From NCBI RefSeq assembly GCF_017353185.1, contig NZ_JAFMYV010000003.1, forward strand, positions 523,460-587,459: a stretch of DNA of 64,000 nt, given 5' to 3'. This stretch comes from Fibrella rubiginis (lineage in GTDB: Bacteria; Bacteroidota; Bacteroidia; Cytophagales; Spirosomataceae). The translations under genes were made by a program, and so were the position numbers. This document shows, in pieces, positions 34,699 through 42,236 of the stretch (the stretch's first letter is position 1; each line of letters begins with the position of its first letter). The notes beneath the pieces were generated by a model that had not been told where the DNA came from, did not search any database, and worked only from the letters and a program-made list of their open reading frames with translations.

Positions 34699-35205
34699 AT
34701 GACTCTACGCGAAATTATTTCCACCATTCTGCTTTTTGTACTCTACCTGACGCTCCAGATCCTGATCGTCAGAAACCTGGTTCTGTTCGATTATGGTTTC
34801 TGCTTTCTATACGTGGCCTGTATTCTGCTGTTGCCCAATGAGCTAAGCCAAACCGTGGTGTTGCTCATTGCCTTTGCCACGGGTGTCATCGTCGATACGT
34901 TCTACAACACGCTGGGTATGCATGCGGCTGCCACAGTGCTTATGGCCTACGTACGTCCGCTGGTGGTGCGTGTACAGATGGCTCAGCGCATTCAGGAAGC
35001 ACGCGTACTGTTTACACTTCAGGAACTGGGGTTTGTCGATTTTTTCAAATACGTCCTTGTGCTGGTGTTTATTCACCACAGCGCACTGTTTCTTATTGAA
35101 GCGGGTAGCTTCAGTCTGCTTATTCCTACGTTGTTCCGGATTGGTGCCAGTGCGGTATTTACCACAATGAGCATTGTACTGATCCAATTCTTCACCCGAA
35201 ATTAA
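34699..35205 (+). CDS. mreD: rod-shape determining protein MreD
   Basis: 168-residue integral membrane protein with about five hydrophobic segments (for example TILLFVLYLTLQILIV and VVLLIAFATGVIVDTFYN), the D-x-x-Y/F...G-x-H pattern at DTFYNTLGMHA being typical of the family. It completes mreBCD, 24 bp after mreC. It is probably co-transcribed with mreC. Confidence 0.88.
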   Translation: MTLREIISTILLFVLYLTLQILIVRNLVLFDYGFCFLYVACILLLPNELSQTVVLLIAFATGVIVDTFYNTLGMHAAATVLMAYVRPLVVRVQMAQRIQEARVLFTLQELGFVDFFKYVLVLVFIHHSALFLIEAGSFSLLIPTLFRIGASAVFTTMSIVLIQFFTRN

Positions 35206-35407
35206 GTCTGGTTATTCCGGCAAAAAGGGCTTACAACACAAACAGACCATCGTTGGTTCTGCCATTTTGGCCGATTCACGGTATTATTAAACAAAGGTTT
35301 GGTTTTTGCGGTATAGTCCTTGTCGGCGACTCCCCATTAGAACGGTTGTTGTGCTTTTCACAAATCAATCGGTAGTCGAGGCTGAACGTTTTTTAACGCC
35401 TACTTTT

Positions 35408-36025
35408 ATGTCGACAATGCCCGAAACCATGTCAGACACCACGCCCACACGCGGATATACCGACGATCAGAAATATCAGATCTTCAATAAGGAGTTCATG
35501 CCCCACATCGACTCCATGTACAATTTCGCGTTCCGTTTGACGATGGACGAAGACGATGCCAACGACCTCGTGCAGGACACGTATCTGAAGGCTTTTCGCT
35601 TCATCTCGTCATTTGAGCAAGGAACTAACGCCAAAGCATGGCTGTTCAGAATCCTGAAGAATAGCTTCATCAACGACTATCGGAAGAAAAGTAAGGAGCC
35701 TGCAAAGGTTGATTACCAGGACGTTGAAACGACCTACAATTCCGAAGATTCAGAGACCGAACACACCGTCGACCTGCGGGCCGAGACCGTGTCTGATCTG
35801 ATTGGCGATGAAGTGGCAACGGCCCTGAACTCGTTGCCGGTTGACTTCCGTACCGTCATTATTCTGTGCGACATTGAAGGCTTTACCTACGAAGAAATGG
35901 CCAAGATTCTGGACATTCCCATTGGTACTGTTCGCTCACGGTTGCACAGAGCACGTAACCTGTTGAAAGAAAAGCTGCGCGATTATGCGGCGTCAATGGG
36001 ATACAACGAAAATATTGACGACTAA
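35408..36025 (+). CDS. ECF RNA polymerase sigma factor
   Basis: About 205 residues. Sigma region 2 is clear (EFMPHIDSMYNFAFRLTMDEDDANDLVQDTYLKAFRFI, in parts: DANDLVQDTYLKAF) as is region 4 (VATALNSLPVDFRTVIIL, TYEEMAKILDIPIGTVRSRLHRARNLL helix-turn-helix). ATG codons at 35408, 35417 and 35429 are all possible starts. The next gene encodes a small Cys/His protein likely to be its anti-sigma factor, so the pair may be a redox or zinc-responsive stress module. The 200-bp gap upstream shows no good TAnnTTTG, which would fit autoregulation by this sigma factor. Confidence 0.92.
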   Translation: MSTMPETMSDTTPTRGYTDDQKYQIFNKEFMPHIDSMYNFAFRLTMDEDDANDLVQDTYLKAFRFISSFEQGTNAKAWLFRILKNSFINDYRKKSKEPAKVDYQDVETTYNSEDSETEHTVDLRAETVSDLIGDEVATALNSLPVDFRTVIILCDIEGFTYEEMAKILDIPIGTVRSRLHRARNLLKEKLRDYAASMGYNENIDD

Positions 36026-36149
36026 AGCGAACTTTTACGATACATACGTTGGTTAGACTGATAGCAACAATATCACTAATCTTGGAATAAATAAAATTTT
36101 TCCAATGCAAACGTCATTGCCAAAATCGCCGTCGGAGGTCCCGAGGAGT

Positions 36150-36392
36150 ATGAAACACACGTGTGAGCATCAGTCCGACTGTCTGAAATTTATCCAGATG
36201 GTTCTCGATGGTGCTGCGACGGAGAAGGATCTAGACCAACTTCAACGCAATCTGGAGTCTTGCCAACCGTGCATCCAGATGTACCATCTTGAAAAAGAGG
36301 TGAAAGCATTGTTGCAAAACCGGATGGAAAAACGATGCTGCCCGGAGCAGCTGATCGAATCGATCCGAACGCGCATCGCCACATTTAGCTAA
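36150..36392 (+). CDS. small Cys/His-rich probable anti-sigma factor
   Basis: 80 residues from the ATG preceded by GAGGAG; an ATG at 36105 would add 15 residues. The pattern HTCEHQSDC ... ESCQPC ... RCCPEQLIESIRTRI resembles zinc-binding anti-sigma proteins of the RsrA/zf-HC2 type, in which Cys oxidation or zinc loss frees the sigma factor. It follows the ECF sigma gene by about 125 bp and a hairpin terminator ends the unit. Partner assignment is by context. Confidence 0.72.
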   Translation: MKHTCEHQSDCLKFIQMVLDGAATEKDLDQLQRNLESCQPCIQMYHLEKEVKALLQNRMEKRCCPEQLIESIRTRIATFS

Positions 36393-36412
36393 GTAGCCCT
36401 TAAACGGCACCC

Positions 36413-36464
36413 AATCGGGGTAAGTGAATTGGTTGAGTCATCAGCCCCTTCACTTACCCCGATT
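36413..36464 (+). terminator. terminator after the anti-sigma gene
   Basis: Perfect 16-bp arms (AATCGGGGTAAGTGAA and its complement) with a 20-nt loop, followed by CGTTTTTG. It separates the sigma/anti-sigma unit from gmk. Confidence 0.75.
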
Positions 36465-36472
36465 CGTTTTTG

Positions 36473-36480
36473 TACTTTTG
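36473..36480 (+). promoter_or_regulatory. -7 promoter element of gmk
   Basis: TACTTTTG matches TAnnTTTG and lies 16 bp before the TTG start codon, so the leader would be very short. No strong -33 element at the ideal spacing. Confidence 0.45.
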
Positions 36481-36495
36481 ACCAAAAAACAGGCT

Positions 36496-37095
36496 TTGAA
36501 AGGTAAACTCATCATCTTCTCGGCTCCGTCCGGTTCGGGCAAAACCACTATTGTTCACCACCTGCTGAACACCAACGCCAACCTGGGCTTTTCGATCTCA
36601 GCCTGCACCCGCGACCGTCGGGGCCGCGACGAGCAGAACGGCAAAGATTATTACTTCCTGACGCCCGAGGAGTTCAAACAGAAAATAGATGCCGATGAGT
36701 TTGTGGAATGGGAAGAAGTCTACGTAGGCGCTTTCTACGGCACCTTAAAGGCTGAAATTCAGCGACTTTGGGATTCAGGCAAACACGTACTTTTCGATGT
36801 TGATGTGCAGGGTGGACTGAAGTTGAAAGAGTACTATGGCGATCAGGCCCTGTCTGTTTTCGTGAAAGTACCCAACGAAGAAACCCTGCGCCAACGGCTG
36901 ATTGGCCGGGGCACAGAAACCGAAGACAGCCTGTCGAAACGCCTGTTTAAAGTCTATTTCGAGATGTCGTTTCAGGATCGCTTCGACGTAGTGCTGGTTA
37001 ATGACAAGTTGGAGGAATCACTAGTCAAAGCCCAGAAACTCATCGACGATTTTATTCAGCACGACATCGTTCCTCCCAAGGCGACTGTTATTTAA
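36496..37095 (+). CDS. gmk: guanylate kinase
   Basis: Phosphorylates GMP to GDP with ATP. 199 residues from a TTG start ([18 protein letters not shown]), the position where other Bacteroidota Gmk proteins begin; a TTG at 36478 lies inside the -7 element and was rejected. P-loop [14 protein letters not shown]-binding region [19 protein letters not shown] and [13 protein letters not shown] are all intact. It is followed 4 bp later by nadD. Confidence 0.95.
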   Translation: MKGKLIIFSAPSGSGKTTIVHHLLNTNANLGFSISACTRDRRGRDEQNGKDYYFLTPEEFKQKIDADEFVEWEEVYVGAFYGTLKAEIQRLWDSGKHVLFDVDVQGGLKLKEYYGDQALSVFVKVPNEETLRQRLIGRGTETEDSLSKRLFKVYFEMSFQDRFDVVLVNDKLEESLVKAQKLIDDFIQHDIVPPKATVI

Positions 37096-37099
37096 GTGT

Positions 37100-37684
37100 A
37101 TGAACATTGGTCTCTTCTTTGGGTCGTTCAACCCTATTCACATTGGGCACCTGATCATTGCCAACACCATGGCTACAACCACTGATCTGGATCAGGTCTG
37201 GTTTGTGGTGTCACCGCAGAATCCGTTTAAAAAGACCAAGAGTCTGCTACATGAGTTTGACCGGCTCGACATGGTAGAGCGTGCCATTGCCGACAATAAC
37301 CGGCTAAAAGCCACCGACATAGAGTTCTCAATGCCCAAGCCCAGCTACACGATTGATACGCTGGATCGTCTGCGTGAGAAATTTCCGCAGCACACATTTC
37401 GGTTAATTATGGGGGAAGACAATTTGGCACAGTTTGCCAACTGGAAAGAGCATGAGCGCATTTTGACAGAAACTGGGCTCTACGTATACCCCCGCCCCGT
37501 TCGTGAGCCTACAGCCACGCCCAGCCCGTTCCTGACTCATACTAACGTACGGCTGGTACAATCTCCTTTACTCGACATTTCAGCCACGTTCATCCGCGAG
37601 GCCATCCGCACCAACCGGTCTATCCGCTACATGGTGCCGGACGTGGTGGAGGAGATGATTACACGCAAAAAATTTTATTTGTAG
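37100..37684 (+). CDS. nadD: nicotinate-nucleotide adenylyltransferase
   Basis: Adenylates nicotinate mononucleotide in NAD synthesis. 194 residues with the nucleotidyltransferase motif GLFFGSFNPIHIGHLIIA (contains the HxGH signature as HIGH), the pocket PQNPFKK and the C-terminal ISATFIREAI (the SxTxxR motif). It follows gmk by 4 bp and is probably co-transcribed. Complete. Confidence 0.95.
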   Translation: MNIGLFFGSFNPIHIGHLIIANTMATTTDLDQVWFVVSPQNPFKKTKSLLHEFDRLDMVERAIADNNRLKATDIEFSMPKPSYTIDTLDRLREKFPQHTFRLIMGEDNLAQFANWKEHERILTETGLYVYPRPVREPTATPSPFLTHTNVRLVQSPLLDISATFIREAIRTNRSIRYMVPDVVEEMITRKKFYL

Positions 37685-37687
37685 CCC

Positions 37688-38071
37688 TCACGGCACCCCT
37701 GCCTGCACCCTGATTTCGGTAACGAGACCAATAGCACTAATCCGCAGGGCAATGCTTTTAGCGGTTGATTTAGCACCCGCATTGTCGCTGCACTGGGGGC
37801 CTTTTTCTACATAGTAGACGTAGTACTTTTGGTTACGATCTTCAATCTGATTCACATCAGGCCGACCCAGGTATTTGCCCAGATCGTTGACGTGCATGCC
37901 TTTAAGCTGATCTTTAACCTGCTGAAAGTTGGCTAGTTGCTGCTGCCTGTCTCCTTTACAACCGCCCCGGTCGTCGCGCCACGCTTTCAGGTTTAAGGCA
38001 CCCAGGGTGTCGGGTCCGGCACAACCCAAGCAAAGCAGCAGACTCAACAAAATAATTTCTCTACGTAGCAT
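37688..38071 (-). CDS. small lipoprotein with SmpA/OmlA-like pattern
   Basis: 127 residues from the ATG before a lipoprotein signal (REIILLSLLLCLGCAG, lipobox LGC). The region QLKGMHVNDLGKYLGRPDVNQI resembles the helical start of BamE/SmpA-like folds, followed by short strands (KYYVYYVEKGPQC). Four Cys residues besides the lipid Cys may pair. It is convergent with nadD, with 3 bp between stops and no terminator seen. Confidence 0.65.
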   Translation of the reverse strand: MLRREIILLSLLLCLGCAGPDTLGALNLKAWRDDRGGCKGDRQQQLANFQQVKDQLKGMHVNDLGKYLGRPDVNQIEDRNQKYYVYYVEKGPQCSDNAGAKSTAKSIALRISAIGLVTEIRVQAGVP

Positions 38072-38121
38072 TCGACAGATGGTATATAAGTGTAGCAAAG
38101 CCGTTGAGTTAGTCAACCCAT

Positions 38122-38694
38122 TTACAGGCCTCTAGGGTTAAACAATGTAGGCACCCCGCGACCAAACTGGGTATTATGCCGCCGTACTGCTTTCGTCGCA
38201 TTGATGAGTGAAGCCAGATTGAATGTAGCCCCAAGGCCAATTCCGGCCAGGCTAGTGACTCCCGATGCAACTAATAATGGTTTAGGGTCGTCACGCTGAT
38301 ACGTCTGTCCATAAGCCACCGTGAGAGGTAATGCTGCAAGTCGAGTACTTGAATAGATAAAGACTACCAAAGGAACGACTGTAGCAATGTTGGTAAAGAG
38401 TGCTCTTCGGCTCTGTCGGTGCGCGCGTTTGGCGGGTATACTGACCAGCGAATCGGGCGAGTCCAGCAGCGGAAAATTCCGATCTGTGAGGCGATAATTA
38501 CCTGACTTAAAGGCGTATTTAGACACGCTCATGAGCGAAAAAACATATTCGGCGGGTCCTTGCCTGGCAGCGAATTCTTGCGCAGCACCCAAGTAATCGA
38601 CTGTGTCTGTAGGCACCCCGAGCGAATCGGCTTGTTGCGCCAACACGGGCACAGCCATTATCAGGAAACAGCAGGAGTAGACATAGTGCTTCAT
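38122..38694 (-). CDS. exported hypothetical protein (190 aa)
   Basis: Not recognised. Signal peptide (YSCCFLIMAVPVLAQ), an acidic stretch, then two hydrophobic segments (NIATVVPLVVFIYSS, about 100-114, and LLVASGVTSLAGIGLGATFNLA in part, about 140-160). It could be a small envelope membrane protein. It follows the M28 peptidase on the same strand by 27 bp, so co-expression is likely. Confidence 0.65.
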   Translation of the reverse strand: MKHYVYSCCFLIMAVPVLAQQADSLGVPTDTVDYLGAAQEFAARQGPAEYVFSLMSVSKYAFKSGNYRLTDRNFPLLDSPDSLVSIPAKRAHRQSRRALFTNIATVVPLVVFIYSSTRLAALPLTVAYGQTYQRDDPKPLLVASGVTSLAGIGLGATFNLASLINATKAVRRHNTQFGRGVPTLFNPRGL

Positions 38695-38721
38695 AGACTC
38701 GTTTGTTTCCTTGCTGACCCC

Positions 38722-39741
38722 TTATTGCACCTGTTCGTTGTAAATGGCTTGCAACAGCGTTTGTCCCACCGCCTTCAGTGTGTTTTTGTCGATGTTGCGC
38801 ATGTCATCTTCAGCGGTGTGCCAGTCGGGGAAGAAGCTGCCCGTGACGGTGCTAAGGTGAATGATGTCGACGGTGGGGATCTTGGCAATCAGGTTGGGGG
38901 CCATGTGATCGTCGGTGATGGGGCCGCCGTTTAGTTCGGGGAAGTATTGGCCATAGCCCAACCGGCTGGCGGTGCTCCAGAGCGTTTGCACTACGCTGGG
39001 GGCATACTGCATAGAATAACCTTCCCGCAGGAACGTGGCTCCTTTAGCACCAACCATGTCGAGCAGTACGCCGTAATAAGCCGTGTAGCCCGGTTTGTGC
39101 GGATTTTTGGCCCAATGCCGCGAACCTAAGCAAAAGCCAATGTAGTCGAACTGGCCACTAGCCGCTTCGGTATCACCCACAGCTTTGTCGCCGTCACCCC
39201 AGTCTTCGGCATCGAAAAAGATCAGGTCAACACCTACAGCGGGTTTGGTTTTAGCCTGCTGAATGGTCCGGGCCATTTCGAGCAACACCGCCACGCCACT
39301 GGCTCCATCGTTGGCGGCGGGCACGGGTTTCTTCACATTGGCCGGAATGCTGTCATGGTCGGAGAAGCGGCGCGAATCCCAGTGCGATGAGAAGAAGATA
39401 CGCTTGGTGGCCCTGGGGTTGATAACGCCGATGATATTACGTCCTTTTACCGTGATGCCGTCCCAGCCTTTCACCGTGAAAGGCTGCTCAATTATCTCTA
39501 CCCCATACGATTTCAGCTTAGCCACGATATAGTCGCCCCCCCGTTCGTGGGCGGGGGTGTTGGGTACCCGCGGGCCAAAGGCCAGTTGCTGTTCAATACT
39601 CTTGTAGGCTGAATCGCCCGAAAAAGCAGGTGCGGCCATCATAGCTGGCTCGGACGAGGTAGATTCCGTTGATTTTTTGCCGCTGTCGCCGCAGGCGAAG
39701 ATGGTAGCAGCCAAAGCAGCAGCAAGGATGTATTTGGTCAT
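38722..39741 (-). CDS. M28 family metallopeptidase / glutaminyl-cyclase-like lipoprotein
   Basis: 339 residues. Lipoprotein signal (ILAAALAATIFACGDSG), Ser/Thr linker, then an M28 di-zinc fold with ligands in SSHWDSR, ANDGASGVAVLLEMAR, FFDAEDWGD and the C-terminal ITDDHMAP and FPDWHTAEDD. The WDSR and DAEDWGD forms are those of glutaminyl-peptide cyclase-like members, so aminopeptidase or cyclase activity are both possible. It starts only 24 bp from the displaced copy of the cysS tail, so before the xisHI insertion it was directly downstream of cysS. Confidence 0.85.
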   Translation of the reverse strand: MTKYILAAALAATIFACGDSGKKSTESTSSEPAMMAAPAFSGDSAYKSIEQQLAFGPRVPNTPAHERGGDYIVAKLKSYGVEIIEQPFTVKGWDGITVKGRNIIGVINPRATKRIFFSSHWDSRRFSDHDSIPANVKKPVPAANDGASGVAVLLEMARTIQQAKTKPAVGVDLIFFDAEDWGDGDKAVGDTEAASGQFDYIGFCLGSRHWAKNPHKPGYTAYYGVLLDMVGAKGATFLREGYSMQYAPSVVQTLWSTASRLGYGQYFPELNGGPITDDHMAPNLIAKIPTVDIIHLSTVTGSFFPDWHTAEDDMRNIDKNTLKAVGQTLLQAIYNEQVQ

Positions 39742-39765
39742 ATCATGATTGTCAATGAATTATCT

Positions 39766-39849
39766 CTATTCTTCATACGCCCAGTCGATGCGGTGTTTCA
39801 TGTCGCGGATAACCAGACCCTGGCTCTTGAAATACGAACGTACCTGATC
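39766..39849 (-). repeat. displaced copy of the cysS 3' end (copy A)
   Basis: 84 bp encoding, on the minus strand, the last 27 codons and stop of cysS (DQVRSYFKSQ ... DWAYEE). Compared with the functional end at 40605-40688 it differs at five positions, each a third-codon change without effect on the protein, and the stop is TAG rather than TAA. It begins inside the xisI stop codon. Confidence 0.95.
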
Positions 39850-40198
39850 AAGCTACGGCGTAGCCAGTTAAAGCTCGGTACTGGGGTGGGTGGAAGCCTA
39901 AAACAATAGCTTCTCTGGCAATGCCCCGGTTTACGAGGTCTTCAGCGACGTGTAGTTCGGTTGTGTTTTCCAAAAGCCAGACTTTACCGTCTGCTTTTAG
40001 TTGAATATGGATCAATAATGTATCAACGAATCGGCTAGGAGTGGCCCAACCCACTGCTACCAGTTGATAATGATGATTGTCACGATCTGCGATAACCAGC
40101 CGCCGATACTCTTCACCACTGATTTCCTGATCTTGATGTTCACTCAAGTACTGGCTGATAATCAAGGCATAATGACTTATTTGTTGTGCGCTATCCAT
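39848..40198 (-). CDS. xisI: XisI-type fdxN element excision controlling factor
   Basis: 116 residues of the XisI family, first known as one of the proteins needed for excision of the fdxN element in Anabaena/Nostoc. Family motifs: DRDNHHYQLVAVGW, LIHIQLKADGKVWLLENTTE (in part), and the conserved end VLGFHPPQYR ... YAVA. Its ATG lies 22 bp inside xisH, and its stop TGA overlaps the displaced cysS tail. Molecular role outside the cyanobacterial element is unknown. The pair is common as a small mobile cassette. Confidence 0.9.
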   Translation of the reverse strand: MDSAQQISHYALIISQYLSEHQDQEISGEEYRRLVIADRDNHHYQLVAVGWATPSRFVDTLLIHIQLKADGKVWLLENTTELHVAEDLVNRGIAREAIVLGFHPPQYRALTGYAVA

Positions 40199-40605
40199 TT
40201 CACAATCTGCTTATTGAGTGGTTCGTAAACAACAAAATTGAGCTTGTAGCGCTCGGCAACTACCTCAAAAACACGCTGACGGCTCATTCGTTCGTAGGTT
40301 GGTTCAGGGATGGCGAGGTATAAAAGGCGATCTGGCTCCTGCAAATCGAGATTAACCTGATATACCAGCATCTGACCTACAGCACTATGAAAATCGTAGA
40401 TCAGCGAATCACCAAGGAAACTTTTCACCTCTACAGCTATTTTTTCGATTCCTCGTTCAGCGGTAATCAGCCTCTCAGCACCGAGATCCACTGTCAATGC
40501 ATCTTTGAGCAAATCGGTCATGAGTCGGTATCCGTCATGCGTAACCGACCATCCATCGGTAAGTAAGGCCTGCCGAACGGCCTCGTGAAAGAGGTCCTTT
40601 GCCAT
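40177..40605 (-). CDS. xisH: XisH-type fdxN element excision controlling factor
   Basis: 142 residues from the ATG that overlaps the cysS stop (TAATG). XisH motifs: MAKDLFHEAVRQALLTDGW, VDLGAERLI and KIAVEVKSFLG. The D...ExK pattern is that of restriction-endonuclease-like folds, so a nuclease-like core is plausible. It pairs with xisI and depends on cysS for transcription. The whole xisH-xisI unit fits between two copies of the cysS tail with no spare bases. Confidence 0.9.
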   Translation of the reverse strand: MAKDLFHEAVRQALLTDGWSVTHDGYRLMTDLLKDALTVDLGAERLITAERGIEKIAVEVKSFLGDSLIYDFHSAVGQMLVYQVNLDLQEPDRLLYLAIPEPTYERMSRQRVFEVVAERYKLNFVVYEPLNKQIVKWIAHNK

Positions 40606-40688
40606 TACTCTTCGTACGCCCAATCGATGCGGTGTTTCATGTCGCGGATGACCAGACCCTGGCTCTTGAAATACGAACGTACCTGATC
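40605..40688 (-). repeat. functional cysS 3' end (copy B of the 84-bp repeat)
   Basis: Direct repeat partner of 39766-39849 (79 of 84 identical). It is the in-use end of cysS. Recombination between the two copies would remove 839 bp containing xisH and xisI and leave an intact cysS. Confidence 0.95.
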
Positions 40689-42095
40689 CACTTTGTCGTA
40701 CAGACGTTGGGTTTTGTACTCCCGGTACAGGTCCAGCATACCGCTTACCATCGCGGTCTGATCACGAGAGGTTTCTTCTTTCAGGCCCAGCACATCTTCA
40801 AAAAACTGGACGAACGTAGTCTGTAATTGCGTGAAGGCGGCCTCGCCCAGCTGCCCCATCGATACTTGTTTAGTGTCGAGCTGATTGATTTTTTTCAGCA
40901 AGCTAAACAGGTGGCCAATAGCTACGGCGGTGTTCAGGTCGTCGTTTAGGGCGTTGTACAGAGCCTGACTGTCGCGGGTAATCTCTTCGCCGTGTTTGTG
41001 GTCAATAGCCGCCCCTTCTTCCGCCTCAAACGTCATACCTTTCAACAGCCGAAGGCCATTTACAAGCCGCCGGTAGCCTTTTTGGGCTGCTTTGAGCGCT
41101 TCGTTCGAAAAGTCAAGCGTGCTGCGGTAGTGCGACTGAAGCATGAAAAACCGTACTGTCATGGGCGAATAGGCCTGGTCAAGCAGCGGGTGCGTACCGG
41201 CAAACAACTCCGACGGCAGGAACGAGTTGCCCAGCGACTTACTCATTTTCTGACCATTCACAGTCAGCATGTTTGAGTGCATCCAGTAGCGTACGGGGTC
41301 GTGATCGTTGAGGCCGTGGCCCTGCGCAATCTCGCATTCGTGGTGCGGAAACTTCAGGTCCATACCCCCACCGTGAATATCGAACTGCGTACCCAAATAC
41401 TTGGTGCTCATGCAGGTACACTCCAGGTGCCAGCCCGGAAAGCCCATGCCCCAGGGTGATTTCCAGCGCATGATATGCTCCGGCGAGGCGTTTTTCCAGA
41501 TCGCAAAATCGAGCGGGTTGCGCTTCTCCGACTGCCCGTCAAGTTCACGGGTTTCGTTGAGCAGATCGTCCAGAATTCGGCCCGACAGTTTGCCGTATTG
41601 CCCCCCTTCACGGTTGTACTGCTCAATATCAAAATATACCGAGCCGTTCGATTCGTAAGCCAATCCCTTGTCGATCAACGCTTTTACCGCTTCGATCTGC
41701 TCAATCATATGGCCCGTAGCAGTGGGTTCAATGCTCGGCGGTAGGGCATTGAAGGTCGCCATGACGCTGTGAAAATCGAGGGTGTAGCGCTGTACAATCT
41801 CCATCGGCTCCAGCTTTTCGAGCTTCGCCATCCGACCAATCTTGTCTTCGCCCTCGTCGCTATCACCTACGAGGTGACCCACGTCGGTGAGGTTACGGAC
41901 GTAGCGCACCTTGTAGCCAATGTGGGTCAGATAGCGAAACAGCGTATCGAACGACAGGAACGTGCGGACGTTGCCCAGGTGAACATAGTTATACACCGTT
42001 GGTCCACAAACGTAGAGTCCTACGTTGGGCGCACTGATGGGTTCAAACCGTTCCTTCTGCCGGGAAAGCGTATTGTAAAGCGTAAGAGATTGCAT
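40605..42095 (-). CDS. cysS: cysteinyl-tRNA synthetase
   Basis: Class I synthetase, 496 residues from MQSLTLYNTL. Intact signature loops: the HIGH variant at TVYNYVHLGNVRTFL, zinc Cys/His residues (CGPTVYNY, GWHLECTCMS, HHECEIAQ), and KMSKSLGNSF. A longer reading adds MDLEPYFCS, but that peptide comes from the palindromic promoter region and is mirrored in the divergent gene, so it was rejected. The gene end was rebuilt by the xisHI insertion. Confidence 0.95.
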   Translation of the reverse strand: MQSLTLYNTLSRQKERFEPISAPNVGLYVCGPTVYNYVHLGNVRTFLSFDTLFRYLTHIGYKVRYVRNLTDVGHLVGDSDEGEDKIGRMAKLEKLEPMEIVQRYTLDFHSVMATFNALPPSIEPTATGHMIEQIEAVKALIDKGLAYESNGSVYFDIEQYNREGGQYGKLSGRILDDLLNETRELDGQSEKRNPLDFAIWKNASPEHIMRWKSPWGMGFPGWHLECTCMSTKYLGTQFDIHGGGMDLKFPHHECEIAQGHGLNDHDPVRYWMHSNMLTVNGQKMSKSLGNSFLPSELFAGTHPLLDQAYSPMTVRFFMLQSHYRSTLDFSNEALKAAQKGYRRLVNGLRLLKGMTFEAEEGAAIDHKHGEEITRDSQALYNALNDDLNTAVAIGHLFSLLKKINQLDTKQVSMGQLGEAAFTQLQTTFVQFFEDVLGLKEETSRDQTAMVSGMLDLYREYKTQRLYDKVDQVRSYFKSQGLVIRDMKHRIDWAYEE

Positions 42096-42099
42096 GGAA

Positions 42100-42129
42100 C
42101 AAAAATAGGGTTCAAGGTCCAAGGTTCAA
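42100..42129 (-). promoter_or_regulatory. cysS promoter in the left palindrome arm
   Basis: On the minus strand TTG (42129-42127), 19-bp spacer, TATTTTTG (42107-42100), then 4 bp to the cysS ATG, so the transcript should be leaderless or nearly so. Confidence 0.7.
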
Positions 42130-42202
42130 GCGGTCCGCCGCTACGGGTCCAAAGTTGTACGAGCTTAGGTGAGATGTTGCTCCGGTAGCGTAACCTTAAA
42201 CG

Positions 42203-42232
42203 TTGGACCTTGAACCTTGAACCCTATTTTTG
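42203..42232 (+). promoter_or_regulatory. acyltransferase promoter in the right palindrome arm
   Basis: TTG (42203-42205), 19-bp spacer, TATTTTTG (42225-42232), then 4 bp to the ATG: the mirror image of the cysS promoter. Confidence 0.7.
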
Positions 42233-42236
42233 CTCT

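Noticed and set aside
36478..36495. TTG at 36478 as the gmk start
   Set aside because: It lies in the -7 promoter element, and the next TTG gives the N-terminus expected for the family.
42096..42236. Matching N-terminal peptides LEPYFCSMQ for both cysS and the divergent gene
   Set aside because: They come from translating the two arms of the palindrome, upstream of the promoter -7 elements; true starts are the ATG codons at 42095 and 42237.
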